A DNA stretch of 64,000 nt from Propionivibrio sp. (GTDB lineage: Bacteria > Pseudomonadota > Gammaproteobacteria > Burkholderiales > Rhodocyclaceae): positions 1-64,000 of the forward strand of contig JARKPC010000248.1 in assembly GCA_029975435.1 (NCBI GenBank), given 5' to 3'. The translations under genes and the position numbers were made by a program. This document shows positions 30,175 to 40,706 of this stretch, in pieces. Below the pieces are notes generated by a model, which saw only the letters and a list, made by a program, of their open reading frames with translations, did not search any database and was not told where the DNA came from. Position 1 is the first letter of the stretch; each line of letters begins with the position of its first letter.

Positions 30175-30716
30175 TTTGCCTCCTCCGCGAGGTCGGCCGG
30201 CATTTCGGCCGCGCAGAAATCGCGCACCCCCATTAACACCAGTTGCACGCAAGCCAGCGCCGAGGACACCGGCACCGCGGCAAAGGGAATGACCATGGTC
30301 ATTTCGAAGATCGTTGCATATTGCGTGGCACCGCCCTGCGTCATGCCGATGCCGAAGTAGCCGATGAAGGCAAAGAACGCGAACGCCAGAACATCGATGC
30401 CCACGTGCAGCCAACGCCTGACCCGGTTCGGCAATCGGCCGATCACCGCCGTCACCGCCACGTGTTCGCGCCGTGCGATGCCGCAGGAGACCGCCAGCAA
30501 CGCGGCCCAGATCATCAGATAGCGTGCCAGTTCCTCGGCCCAGGTTACGGGCAGCTCGAACACATAACGCCCGAACACGCCGATCCAGATATCGACCAGC
30601 AACACGGCAAGCAGCGCCGCGCAAAAGCGTTCGACCCACCGGTTGAGCATCGCACTGAGCCTGGCGCTGGCCTCGCTGTACTGCAGCAGGTCGGGAGGGG
30701 GAGTGCTGTGGGTCAT
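30171..30716 (-). CDS. TRAP transporter small permease (DctQ)
   Basis: This 181-residue protein has four membrane segments and the DctQ-typical RYVFELPVTWAEELARYLMIWAA block. The ATG at 30716 is preferred, with GAGGTG 9 nt upstream; a GTG four codons earlier overlaps that site. It bridges the receptor and the large permease. Confidence 0.9.
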   Translation of the reverse strand: MTHSTPPPDLLQYSEASARLSAMLNRWVERFCAALLAVLLVDIWIGVFGRYVFELPVTWAEELARYLMIWAALLAVSCGIARREHVAVTAVIGRLPNRVRRWLHVGIDVLAFAFFAFIGYFGIGMTQGGATQYATIFEMTMVIPFAAVPVSSALACVQLVLMGVRDFCAAEMPADLAEEAK

Positions 30717-30758
30717 GGGCAATTTCACCTCATTTCGGTCAATGAAAGATTTATCGGG

Positions 30759-31613
30759 CTAACGCAGATCGCCCAGAACCTCGTGCAGTTTCTCGATCGC
30801 TTCGAGACGTTTGCGGCCGCCCTTGCCGAGTTCCCTGGCCACGGACGCAGCGAGGAAATTGACGATGCTCACGGCGGCGACATAGGAATCGAACAAGGAA
30901 GAACCGTCGGTCAGACAGGTCACCACGAGATCGCCGGGACGCGACAGCGCGGCCATCCCGGCGCCGGAGAGAAACACCAGCGAAGCGCCGGCCGTGCGTG
31001 CCGCCTGGACGATCGTCTGCAACATCGCCGCGCGGCGGCGAAAATCAACGACGATGACCACGTCACCGGTTTCGATGGACGCCAGATCCTCGGCCAGGGT
31101 CATGGCCGACGTCGGTAGAGGCTCCACGCCTTCGCGCAGCTGGGCCAGGAGATTAGCCGCATACAGCGCAACAAAGTGCCCGTTGCGCATGCCGGCCACT
31201 CGCACGCGGGGCGCCTTGGCAATGGCCAGCGCGGCGTTGGCGAGCGTGGAGGCGTTTTGCAGCTGGAAGGTTTCGGAAAGGTTGCGGATGTCGGTCGCCA
31301 GATGGCGCGACAACGCATCCGTCGGCCGCTCCTTGGCATCGACGCCGGCCAGTGCATAGAGCGGAGACGCCATGTGCGCTTCGGCGCGCGCCTGCCGGCG
31401 TGCCTGACTGAAGCTGGGATAGCCGACGCGGCGGAAAAAACGCGCCGCGGTGGCTTTGGACACCTGCGCCTCGCCGGCCAGTTCCGTGGCCGAATAACTG
31501 GCCAGGCTGTTCAGCTTCGACAAGGTGATGTCAGCCAGTTTGCGCTCGCTGGGAGGCAACTGGTCGTACACCGCCAGAATCGATTCCTGAATTGTCGGTT
31601 TGGTCCAAGGCAT
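30759..31613 (-). CDS. RpiR-family transcriptional regulator
   Basis: The 284-residue protein has an N-terminal HTH_6 domain (LPPSERKLADITL through YSATELAGEAQVSKATAARFFRRVGYPSFSQ) and a C-terminal SIS sugar-phosphate-type domain (GMRNGHFVALYAANLL, VIVVDFRR). The start is the ATG at 31613 rather than the upstream TTG. It is the first gene of the TRAP/carbamoylase operon, 43 nt before dctQ. A large palindrome (31675-31716) just upstream is its probable autoregulatory operator. The effector is probably an intermediate of the operon's pathway. Confidence 0.92.
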   Translation of the reverse strand: MPWTKPTIQESILAVYDQLPPSERKLADITLSKLNSLASYSATELAGEAQVSKATAARFFRRVGYPSFSQARRQARAEAHMASPLYALAGVDAKERPTDALSRHLATDIRNLSETFQLQNASTLANAALAIAKAPRVRVAGMRNGHFVALYAANLLAQLREGVEPLPTSAMTLAEDLASIETGDVVIVVDFRRRAAMLQTIVQAARTAGASLVFLSGAGMAALSRPGDLVVTCLTDGSSLFDSYVAAVSIVNFLAASVARELGKGGRKRLEAIEKLHEVLGDLR

Positions 31614-31674
31614 GCGCAAAACCCCTAAAACGGCTTCCCAAGAGACTCTTGGCTGCAGCGCTCCGAGGACACAC

Positions 31675-31716
31675 GGAACGATCGATCTGAAACGAATGTT
31701 TCAGCTTCATCGTTCC
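31675..31716. promoter_or_regulatory. Nested 42-bp palindrome upstream of rpiR-type gene (probable operator)
   Basis: Inner arms CTGAAAC-GAAT-GTTTCAG (31687-31704) and outer arms GGAACGAT (31675-31682) and ATCGTTCC (31709-31716) share one centre at 31695.5. TGAAAC-N4-GTTTCA is a common RpiR-family operator form. Two nested dyads would suit two dimers. It lies 62-103 nt before the regulator start. Confidence 0.65.
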
Positions 31717-31810
31717 ATAAAACAAAAATTCCGTCAACGCCCCACGCCCCACGGGCTTCCGATTATTCGGAAAGCCGTAGGCTGCGGACGGAAGGAATCA
31801 CGACGTCGGG

Positions 31811-31839
31811 AGAAAGCGGGCCGGTGCTGCCCGGCCCGC
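31811..31839 (-). terminator. Rho-independent terminator after the PLP enzyme pair
   Basis: On the minus strand GCGGGCCGG and CCGGCCCGC form a 9-bp stem with a 6-nt loop, followed by TTTCTC. It ends the two-gene PLP operon. Confidence 0.75.
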
Positions 31840-31856
31840 CGTACCGGGAGAGCCGG

Positions 31857-33146
<1,290 letters not shown>

Positions 33147-33150
33147 CGCA

Positions 33151-34656
33151 TCACACTCCGAGCGTCTGGCCAACGCCGGTGCGGGCGTTGAACTCGGCGA
33201 TCATCGCATCCCACGCCGGGACCAGATCCTGCAAGCCATCCCAGAACGACTGGCTTGAACGTGCCGAGAACTCCTCGAGCGACACGCCCTGCTGTTCGAC
33301 CCAGGTGAAGTAGCCGAGATTGAACACGCGCTTGCGCTCCACGTGCGTCATTTCGAGGAACAGGTCGGTGGTGGTCGCCGCCAGCGACTGTCCCCAGATC
33401 TCGCCGGCGTTGATTGAGTCGAACCGCCCGCAGAAATTGCGAGCGATCGTCTTGTCGATCTCGCTGGTGTACATCGCCGCCCCGTCGGTGGCTACCGTCA
33501 GGATCACGTCGTCGGCGCCGAGGCCGTAGTAACGCGCCGTCTTGATTGCCGCCAGCATGTTGCACAGCGAGGACAGGCCGAGATTGGACAGGCACGCGAC
33601 CAGTCCGGCATCGATGCCGCGCCGCTCGACCAGATACTTGCGCCCCTCATCGGTGTTGAACAGGGCCAGCAACTGATCGGTATGCAGGTCGCTGATCGCC
33701 GTCACCACATCGGTGTTCATCACGTTGTGGATGTAGGGCACGTGCTTGTCGCCGATACCCTGGATATTGTGCTCGCCGAAGCCGTTGTTGAGCAGCGTCG
33801 GGCATTCGGCAGCCTCGACGGCGACGATGCGCGCCCCGAATTTTTCCTTGAGGTGATCGCCGGCCGCCAGCGTGCCGCCCGATCCGGACGCGGAGACATA
33901 GGCCGCCAGCCTGGCGTGGGAACGGCCCCGCGTCAGCGCACGGTACAGCGTCTCCAGCGCCGCGCCGGTGCAGTTGCGGTGCACCAGGTAGTTACCGAAC
34001 TCGCAGAACTGGTTGAAGATGATGTTCGACGGATCGCGATCGAGCTCGGCGCAGGTGTCGTAAATCTCCTTGACGTTGCTCTCGGAACCGGGGGTGCGCA
34101 CGATGTCGGCCGGATCGGAAACCCACTTGTCCAGCCAGTCGAAACGCTCCTGACTCATGTTCTCGGGCAGGACGGCGGTGCCATGGCAGCCCAGAATGCG
34201 CGAGATCGCCACGCCGCCGCGGCAGTAATTCCCGGTCGACGGCCACACCGCGCGGTGACGGGTCGGATCGAACTGCCCGGTGACCAGCCGCGGCACCAGG
34301 CAGCCGTAGGCGGCCAGCACCTTGTGCGCATTAATCATCGGAAAACGGTTGCCGAGCGCCAGCACGATGCGCGCCTTTACGCCGGTCAGGGCCGCGGGCA
34401 GCTCGATATGCTCCGGGACATCGACGAGGCCGGTGCGCTCGCCATCGTTGAACCAGTGCACGCGGAACAGGTTGAGCGGATGCGGGCTGTCCGGGCTCAC
34501 CTGCTTCAATTTCGCCCGGATGGCCGCGGGGATCGTGGAGGGATCTTTCAGCTGCCCGATGGTCGGCAGCAGCACGCCGGCTTCCTTGAAGCGGGCGACG
34601 GTATTCTCATAAACCGCGGTATCGACCACGGAGCGTTCCAGCCCCAGACGTGCCAT
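33151..34656 (-). CDS. PLP-dependent enzyme of the cysteine synthase-like family
   Basis: This 501-residue fold-type II protein is longer than O-acetylserine sulfhydrylases (about 310). The likely PLP lysine is in [14 protein letters not shown]. The phosphate or substrate loop reads [13 protein letters not shown] in place of the usual SSGN, and [15 protein letters not shown] is the glycine-rich cofactor loop. A C-terminal extension of about 100 residues follows. AAGGGGC precedes the ATG. It is translationally close to the threonine synthase-like gene, so the two may act in sequence on one amino acid. The real substrate is unknown. Confidence 0.8.
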   Translation of the reverse strand: MARLGLERSVVDTAVYENTVARFKEAGVLLPTIGQLKDPSTIPAAIRAKLKQVSPDSPHPLNLFRVHWFNDGERTGLVDVPEHIELPAALTGVKARIVLALGNRFPMINAHKVLAAYGCLVPRLVTGQFDPTRHRAVWPSTGNYCRGGVAISRILGCHGTAVLPENMSQERFDWLDKWVSDPADIVRTPGSESNVKEIYDTCAELDRDPSNIIFNQFCEFGNYLVHRNCTGAALETLYRALTRGRSHARLAAYVSASGSGGTLAAGDHLKEKFGARIVAVEAAECPTLLNNGFGEHNIQGIGDKHVPYIHNVMNTDVVTAISDLHTDQLLALFNTDEGRKYLVERRGIDAGLVACLSNLGLSSLCNMLAAIKTARYYGLGADDVILTVATDGAAMYTSEIDKTIARNFCGRFDSINAGEIWGQSLAATTTDLFLEMTHVERKRVFNLGYFTWVEQQGVSLEEFSARSSQSFWDGLQDLVPAWDAMIAEFNARTGVGQTLGV

Positions 34657-34962
34657 TTTGTTGCCCCTTTGTGAACGAAAAGAGTGGCGATTATAGACAC
34701 GATATCGCGGCGGAGAAAAACACCTCCCGCCACGACAGTATCGGACCAACACTCCACAAAACTTGGCAACGCGTTGATTTTGCGCACTATCTTCTATCAC
34801 CAAAATCCAAGCAATTGGGCTCCTCCCAACAGCACGCGGATAGCGTCTTGCTTGAGCGAACGATCGCCAGCGTCTTTTTCGACACCGCTCGTCGATGGCA
34901 GTCGTACGATTTTTCTGGGGTAAAACTGGCCTGAAGTCGGCGGCGCCCAAACGGGATCGTTG
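34657..34962. other. Intergenic stretch with no supported gene
   Basis: The upstream region of the PLP operon lies here, and the MFS gene beyond runs the same way. Small frames on both strands lack ribosome sites and recognisable products. No convincing terminator or promoter pair was found. Confidence 0.4.
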
Positions 34963-36168
34963 TCACGCCGATCTGCATCCACCTCTGGCCAGCAAGACGA
35001 TCAAGGTCATGGCGCCGAACACGCCTCCCGCCATAAAGGTAAAGGAGGCGCCGAACTTGTCCCACAGAAGACCCGCGATGGCGCTGGCCAACAGCATGGC
35101 GATGCCGCTTACCAGGTTGAAGAATCCGAAGGCGGTTCCGCGCAGATCGGGGGGCGCCACGTCGGCGATCATCGTCGCCAGCAGTCCCTGGGTCATGCCC
35201 ATATGCAGCCCCCACAGCGTGATGCCAGCCCAGACCCAGGTCCAATGGTCACTCCAGGAGAGCGTCGCATCGGCGGCGACGAGGACGGCCAGTCCCCAAG
35301 CCAACAATTTGCCGTGGCTCGTGGAGTCCGCCAGCTTGCCGAAGGGATAGGCGCTCAACGCGTACACGACGTTCATGCCGATCAGCACCAGCGGCATGAA
35401 GGCGAGCGGCAGTCCGCCCTGTTGCGCGCGCAGAATGAGGAAAGCCTCGGAGAAACGAGCCAGAGCAAATAAGGCGCCTACCACCACGGTTGTCCAGTAG
35501 GCGCCTGGAAGCCGTGAGAGGTTCTCGCGCCGGATCGGATTGACCCGGCGCTGCCCGGTGCGGCTTTCAGGTTCGCGCACGCCGAACGCCAGCGTCGCCA
35601 CTGCGAGGGCGCCGGGGATCACGGCGACCCAAAACACCGCCCGGAAATCGTCGGCCCACAGCAGCATCAGCCCCATCGCCAGCAGTGGCCCGAGGAAGGC
35701 GCCGACCGTGTCGAGCGATTGGCGCAGGCCGAACGCCGCACCGCGCAGTTCCGGCGGGGCGATATCGGCGACCAGCGCGTCGCGCGGCGCGCCGCGGATG
35801 CCCTTGCCGACGCGGTCGATGAGGCGCGCGGCAAAAACCAAACCGGCGCCCGTCGCCAGCGCGAAAAGCGGCTTGGACAGTGCGCCGAGCCCGTAGCCGA
35901 GGAGCGCGAGCGGCTTGCGCTTGCCCCAGTAGTCGGACAGGGCTCCCGAGAAGACCTTGACGATCAGCGCGGTGGCCTCCGCCGCACCCTCGATCAGCCC
36001 GATCGTCAGCGCGCTGACACCCAGCGCCGTAGAGAGGAACACCGGCAGCAGGCTGTGGATCAGCTCGGACGAAACGTCCATGAGCAGGCTGACGCAGCCA
36101 AGGGCCCAGATGGCGCGCGGAATGCTGGCGCGTGATGTCTTCGGCATGGAATCGTGCTTCTTCGTCAT
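34963..36168 (-). CDS. MFS transporter in a MerR-controlled operon
   Basis: This 401-residue protein has about twelve membrane segments and the MFS loop motif SGALSDYWGKRKPL between helices 2 and 3. It also has DRVGKGIRGAPRDAL, typical of an efflux-type MFS subfamily. Its ATG overlaps the stop of the MerR regulator gene (ATGA), so it is cotranscribed with it. It is related to the MFS protein at 40707-41954. The metal-sensing regulator hints at metal efflux or drug/metal tolerance, but the substrate is not known. Confidence 0.88.
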   Translation of the reverse strand: MTKKHDSMPKTSRASIPRAIWALGCVSLLMDVSSELIHSLLPVFLSTALGVSALTIGLIEGAAEATALIVKVFSGALSDYWGKRKPLALLGYGLGALSKPLFALATGAGLVFAARLIDRVGKGIRGAPRDALVADIAPPELRGAAFGLRQSLDTVGAFLGPLLAMGLMLLWADDFRAVFWVAVIPGALAVATLAFGVREPESRTGQRRVNPIRRENLSRLPGAYWTTVVVGALFALARFSEAFLILRAQQGGLPLAFMPLVLIGMNVVYALSAYPFGKLADSTSHGKLLAWGLAVLVAADATLSWSDHWTWVWAGITLWGLHMGMTQGLLATMIADVAPPDLRGTAFGFFNLVSGIAMLLASAIAGLLWDKFGASFTFMAGGVFGAMTLIVLLARGGCRSA

Positions 36169-36593
36169 CCGAGGTGCGAATGCCGCTCGTGCGGCTCCGT
36201 TTCCATCGACGCCAGCCCTTGCAGGATGCCGCAGGATTCGACGGTGTTCGTGCGCTGGCAGAGCCGGCGCAGCTCGGTGAGCTGGTTCTTCAGCTGCGAC
36301 AGTTCGGCGATGCGCGCATCGACATGTCCGATGTGTTCGTCGAGCACCTGATTGACGGCGCCGCAGTCGCCGGTCGGCCGATCCGTCAGCGCGAGCAGCG
36401 CTCGGATCTCGGCGTGCGCCATGTCCAGCGCGCGGCAGTTGCGGATGAAGCGCAAGCGTTCCAGGTGCGCCGGGCCGTAGCTTCGGTAGTTGCCCGCGGT
36501 GCGCTCCGGCGCGGGCAGCAGCCCTTCCTTCTCGTAGTAGCGCACGGTCTCCACCGTGCAGCGCGAAACGCTCGCAAGTTCTCCGATCTTCAT
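36165..36593 (-). CDS. MerR-family metal-responsive regulator (CadR/PbrR type)
   Basis: The 142-residue protein has the MerR helix-turn-helix (MKIGELASVSRCTVETVRYYE) and a dimerisation helix. Cysteines fall at 77, 112 and 121, the pattern of Cd/Pb/Zn sensors CadR and PbrR. A His-rich tail (HERHSHLG) may add metal ligands. It should activate the divergent P-type ATPase promoter at 36614-36644 by untwisting the 19-bp spacer, and may also control its own operon with the MFS gene. Confidence 0.92.
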   Translation of the reverse strand: MKIGELASVSRCTVETVRYYEKEGLLPAPERTAGNYRSYGPAHLERLRFIRNCRALDMAHAEIRALLALTDRPTGDCGAVNQVLDEHIGHVDARIAELSQLKNQLTELRRLCQRTNTVESCGILQGLASMETEPHERHSHLG

Positions 36594-36613
36594 GGTCGCT
36601 CCTGACGATTGGC

Positions 36614-36644
36614 TTGACTCTATAGTAGCTTCAGGGTGTGCAAT
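36614..36644 (+). promoter_or_regulatory. MerR-type promoter of the metal P-type ATPase gene
   Basis: TTGACT (36614-36619) and TGCAAT (36639-36644) are separated by 19 nt rather than 17, the hallmark of MerR-activated promoters. The spacer holds a dyad, with left part ACTCTATAGTAG and right part CTTCAGGGT (36617-36637). It closely resembles CadR/PbrR/ZntR operators. Confidence 0.85.
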
Positions 36645-36676
36645 GCGCCAATACCCGACCACGAACGGAGCTGCAC

Positions 36677-38668
36677 ATGCCTTCCAGCCACGACAAACCG
36701 ATCGATGCCACATGCGCCTGCTGCGCGTGCCACGCGACGGCGGGCGACGAATCACTCACCCGCCGTGAGCGGCATGAGAGCGAGCACGCCCCGGCTGCTT
36801 CTCACGGCCACGACGGCGCAACTTGGCAGACGCTGGCGTGTGCCGGGGCGGCGGCGCTGAGTGCCGAAACGGTGTCCTGGATCACGGCGGTTCCCGCGTG
36901 GGTCGGCGCGGCGCTGGCGCTTGTCGCCATCGCGCTCGGCGGCGTCGAGACCTTCCGCAACGGGCTGATCGCGCTACGCCATTGGAATCTCAACATCAAC
37001 GCGCTGATGAGCATCGCCGTCACGGGCGCCGCGCTGCTGGGACAGTGGCCCGAGGCGGCGATGGTCACGGTCCTGTTCGCCGTTGCCGAGCGCCTGGAAG
37101 TGATGTCCCTGCAGCGCGCGCGCCGCGCCATCCACGGCCTGCTGCAACTCACGCCCGAGGTCGCCACCGTCCGGCAGCCGGACGGAAGCTGGGTCGATGT
37201 TCCGGCGAGGGAAGTGGCCGTCGGCGCGATCGCGCGGGTCAAGCCGGGAGAGCGCATCGCCCTCGACGGCGTGGTGACTGCCGGCCAGTCCGACGTCAAT
37301 CAGGCGCCGATCACCGGCGAAAGCATGCCGGTGGCAAAAGCCGTCGGCGACCCGGTATTCGCCGGGACGATCAACGCCTCGGGCTCGTTCGAATTCTGGG
37401 TCGTCTCGGACGCCGGGCATTCGACGCTGGCGCGCATCATCCATGCGGTCGAGGAGGCGCGCAGCGCGCGGGCGCCGACGCAGCGCTTCGTCGACCGGTT
37501 CGCGAGGATCTACACGCCGGCCATCTTCTTTTTCGCGCTGGCGGTGGCCGTCGTTCCTCCCCTGTGGATCGACGGCGACTGGGGCCAATGGGCATATCGG
37601 GCGCTGGTCCTGCTGGTCATCGCCTGCCCGTGCGCACTCGTCATATCGACGCCGGTGACCATCGTCAGCGGCCTCGCCGCGGCGGCCCAACACGGCATCC
37701 TGGTGAAGGGCGGCGCATACCTCGAGGTGGGCCGCCGCCTCGCCTGGCTGGCCCTCGACAAGACCGGCACGATCACGTACGGCAAGCCGATGGTGACCGA
37801 CGTCGTGCCACTCGACCGGATGGACGCAAATGATGCGCTCCGCATCGCCGCCGGTCTCGCCGCGCGTTCCGACCATCCGGTGGCGCATGCCATCGTCGTC
37901 GAGGCGCGGAAGCGCGGCGTCGTTCCGCCGGAAGCGGCCGATTTCGTGGCCATCCCTGGCGGAGGCGTGCGCGGCACGGTCGATGGCGTACCCTGCCGCC
38001 TGGGCAATCACCGCCTTATCCACGACCCGGAACTCTGCACGGCGCCCATCGAGACCCGAGTCGACGCGCTGGAACGGACGGGACGAACCGTCGTCCTGCT
38101 CGCCGACGAGCGGCGCGTGCTGGCGCTCTTCGCCGTGGCCGACACGGTGCGGGACAGCAGCGGAAGCGCGATCGCAGCCCTGCACGAATTGGGGATCAAA
38201 ACGGTCATTCTCAGCGGCGACAACGCGCACACGGTGCGCGCCATCGCCGACCAGGTCGGCATCGACGAAGCCCTCGGCGAGCAACTGCCCGAAGACAAGC
38301 TGCGCGCGATCGAGCGCTACGCGCAGGGCGGCCCGGTGGGCATGGTCGGCGACGGCATCAACGATGCGCCCGCGCTGGCGCGCGCCGACATCGGCTTCGC
38401 CATGGGCGCGGCCGGCAGCGACACGGCCATCGAGACCGCCGACGTCGCGCTGATGGACGACGACCTCGGCAAGATCGCGCGCTTCGTCCGCCTGTCGCAC
38501 GCGACGCGTAGCGTGCTGTTGCAGAACTTCGCGCTGGCGCTGGGCATCAAGGCCGCATTCCTGGCGCTCACGCTGGCCGGCATGGGAACCATGTGGATGG
38601 CGGTCTTCGCCGACATGGGCGCGAGCCTTCTGGTCGTCGGCAACGGGCTGAGGCTGGCGCGCCGCTGA
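36677..38668 (+). CDS. zntA: Heavy-metal P1B-type ATPase (Zn/Cd/Pb exporter)
   Basis: This 663-residue protein has a short Cys/His-rich N terminus (CACCACH, residues 13-19) in place of a full HMA domain. The transmembrane metal site C317-P318-C319 sits in IACPCALVIS, the phosphorylation motif DKTGT at D361, TGES earlier, and MVGDGINDAPALA in the P-domain. I start at the ATG at 36677 with ACGGAG upstream. It pumps Zn, Cd or Pb out of the cytoplasm at the cost of ATP. The MerR promoter just upstream supports this. The symbol reflects family, not a proven metal preference. Confidence 0.92.
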   Translation: MPSSHDKPIDATCACCACHATAGDESLTRRERHESEHAPAASHGHDGATWQTLACAGAAALSAETVSWITAVPAWVGAALALVAIALGGVETFRNGLIALRHWNLNINALMSIAVTGAALLGQWPEAAMVTVLFAVAERLEVMSLQRARRAIHGLLQLTPEVATVRQPDGSWVDVPAREVAVGAIARVKPGERIALDGVVTAGQSDVNQAPITGESMPVAKAVGDPVFAGTINASGSFEFWVVSDAGHSTLARIIHAVEEARSARAPTQRFVDRFARIYTPAIFFFALAVAVVPPLWIDGDWGQWAYRALVLLVIACPCALVISTPVTIVSGLAAAAQHGILVKGGAYLEVGRRLAWLALDKTGTITYGKPMVTDVVPLDRMDANDALRIAAGLAARSDHPVAHAIVVEARKRGVVPPEAADFVAIPGGGVRGTVDGVPCRLGNHRLIHDPELCTAPIETRVDALERTGRTVVLLADERRVLALFAVADTVRDSSGSAIAALHELGIKTVILSGDNAHTVRAIADQVGIDEALGEQLPEDKLRAIERYAQGGPVGMVGDGINDAPALARADIGFAMGAAGSDTAIETADVALMDDDLGKIARFVRLSHATRSVLLQNFALALGIKAAFLALTLAGMGTMWMAVFADMGASLLVVGNGLRLARR

Positions 38669-38735
38669 CATTCCGAGCCGTTCGATCTGCCCGGACTTCG
38701 CTTCCGCATGCCATGCGGCGCCGGGCAGCGTGAGA

Positions 38736-38770
38736 AGAAAAACCCCGCCAGGAGTACCTGCGCGGGGGTT
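38736..38770 (-). terminator. Terminator of the chemoreceptor gene
   Basis: On the minus strand AACCCCCGCGCAGG pairs with CCTGGCGGGGTT across TACT, followed by TTTCTTC. It lies between the convergent zntA and chemoreceptor genes. Confidence 0.75.
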
Positions 38771-38841
38771 AAGCTCGAAGGTTAAGCTGAGAAGGCAAGA
38801 ACAGATTTTCGGGATGGCTCGCCATCCGCTCAAGAAGCCGG

Positions 38842-40452
38842 TCAAAGCCTATAGGCGCTCACAATCTGCTGCATATCCGTGGCAAGACGGTCAAGATTCT
38901 GAGCGGTTTCAGCGCTATTCCCCGCGGCCGCGCTGCTCTCTTCCGACATCTGCGCAATACGCTCGACCTGCGAGGCGATATTGTTCATCGCTGTGGCTTG
39001 CTCCCGGATCGCCGAAGCGATTTCCTCCACCATATCCACTGCGCGGCGGCTCCCATCGCCGATCAACCGGATGGCCGCGTTGGCTTCCTGCGCGCTTTCC
39101 ACGCCTTTCGTAACCTTGCCGACCACGCCTTCCATGCTCACCACCGCATTGCTGGCACTCGTTCGCATGGTGTCGATCGTCCCGGAAATCTCCTGGGTTG
39201 AAACGGCGGTGCGCTCGGCGAGTTTTCGCACTTCATCGGCGACCACGGCAAAGCCCCGGCCCTGCTCCCCCGCCCGCGCCGCCTCGATGGCCGCGTTCAA
39301 CGCCAGCAGATTCGTTTGGTCGGCGACTTCCTTGATCACCGCCACCACCTTGGAGATTTCCAGACTGTGTTGCTCAAGGCCGTGAATGAGTGCCGCCGCC
39401 TCGCCGACCGTCGTTGCGACGTCCTGAATATCATCCACAGTCCGGGTGATCACGGTTTCACCCGATTCGGCCAAGGCTCCTGACTCGCGCGAGATCCGAT
39501 TGGCTTCCTGCGCCCGATCACCGACGTGGTTGATGCTGACTGTCAATTCTTCGACGGTGGCCGCCATGTCCGAGGCCGATTCACTTTGCAGGTGGGCCGC
39601 CGTAGCCACCTCGGTCGAGGTCGTGGTCATCAGGTTGGCCGCCGAAGCGACGGAACGGGCGCTGCCAGCAATGGCTTTCAGGTTGCCCTGGAGCTTATCG
39701 ATGAGCCGGTTGATCGCGGTGGAAACCTCGGAAATTTCATCGTTGCCAATCACTTCGGCTTTCACCGTAAAGTCCAGGTCGCCCTCGATGCGCGTCACGG
39801 CTCGCTGCATTGCCGCCAACGAGCGATTGATGCCCCGGATCGTCAGGAAACTGATCACTCCGATAAGAATCGATGCTCCGATGATCGAAGCCAACGAGAG
39901 AATGAAGCCGCGATGCGCGGTGGCGCGGCTCTCTTCGGCGCGGATGTCCGTATTCCTGGCATTGACCGCGATATGCTCGTCAACAAGCGCGGCCATCTTC
40001 ATTCTGCTGGCGGCCATTTTCGCTGCCACAGCCATCGCCCCCGACAAGTCGTACTCCTGGGACTTCTCGAGCAACGCCGGCAGCAGCTTCATGTATTCGC
40101 CGAATGCGGCACGTTCCGCCTGGGCCAGTTCTTTGCCCTTCGCCGAACGCGCCACGGCCTCATACGCGGTCAGGCTTTTTTCCAAGGCAATGCTGCCGTC
40201 TTCGATGGCTTTTTCGCTTTCCTTCTTCTGTTCGGGCTTTTCGGCGAGAACGTGCCGATAGATGGCGATGGCGATCGCCTGTTGGTAGCCCTTGACTTCA
40301 TAGATGCTGCGCATGCCCGGCGTGCCGCGCGTATTCGCATTCTCCAGAGCGTCGTCCAGCCTGTCGGCTACGTAGATCCCCGTGGCACCAATGAGCGCCA
40401 TCAAGACGACAGAACTGATGGCCATGATGACCAGTTTCTTCGAGATTTTCAC
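38842..40452 (-). CDS. Methyl-accepting chemotaxis protein
   Basis: This 536-residue receptor has an N-terminal membrane helix ([24 protein letters not shown]) and a periplasmic four-helix-bundle domain of about 150 residues. A second membrane helix near residues 185-205, a HAMP domain and a long C-terminal signalling coiled coil follow. Its tip reads [41 protein letters not shown]. The GTG at 40452 has GGAG 6 nt upstream; an ATG 57 nt earlier lacks a site. The ligand is unknown and no chemotaxis genes adjoin it. Confidence 0.92.
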   Translation of the reverse strand: MKISKKLVIMAISSVVLMALIGATGIYVADRLDDALENANTRGTPGMRSIYEVKGYQQAIAIAIYRHVLAEKPEQKKESEKAIEDGSIALEKSLTAYEAVARSAKGKELAQAERAAFGEYMKLLPALLEKSQEYDLSGAMAVAAKMAASRMKMAALVDEHIAVNARNTDIRAEESRATAHRGFILSLASIIGASILIGVISFLTIRGINRSLAAMQRAVTRIEGDLDFTVKAEVIGNDEISEVSTAINRLIDKLQGNLKAIAGSARSVASAANLMTTTSTEVATAAHLQSESASDMAATVEELTVSINHVGDRAQEANRISRESGALAESGETVITRTVDDIQDVATTVGEAAALIHGLEQHSLEISKVVAVIKEVADQTNLLALNAAIEAARAGEQGRGFAVVADEVRKLAERTAVSTQEISGTIDTMRTSASNAVVSMEGVVGKVTKGVESAQEANAAIRLIGDGSRRAVDMVEEIASAIREQATAMNNIASQVERIAQMSEESSAAAGNSAETAQNLDRLATDMQQIVSAYRL

Positions 40453-40706
40453 TCGATTCTCCTTGCGATTAACGAAATTGACACCGCTCTTTTCAGCATA
40501 GTCCATCATGCCACAACTTCTGCCCGGCCTTGCGGTCCGGCGCTTATTGGCGGAAGCGCGCGCCCTGTGGCAGAATCATCTGCGGAGATGATATTCCTCC
40601 TCGAACCGCCCCGCGACCAGCGGAGCTGATGATGTCTGTGTTCGGACCCGGACCGGGCGCCTCGTCGGGCGTCAGTCCCCAATCCAGAAAGGACAAGGAC
40701 ATCGTC

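Noticed and set aside
34657-34962. Small frames in the gap upstream of the PLP operon
   Set aside because: They overlap in several frames, have no ribosome sites and no matching family.
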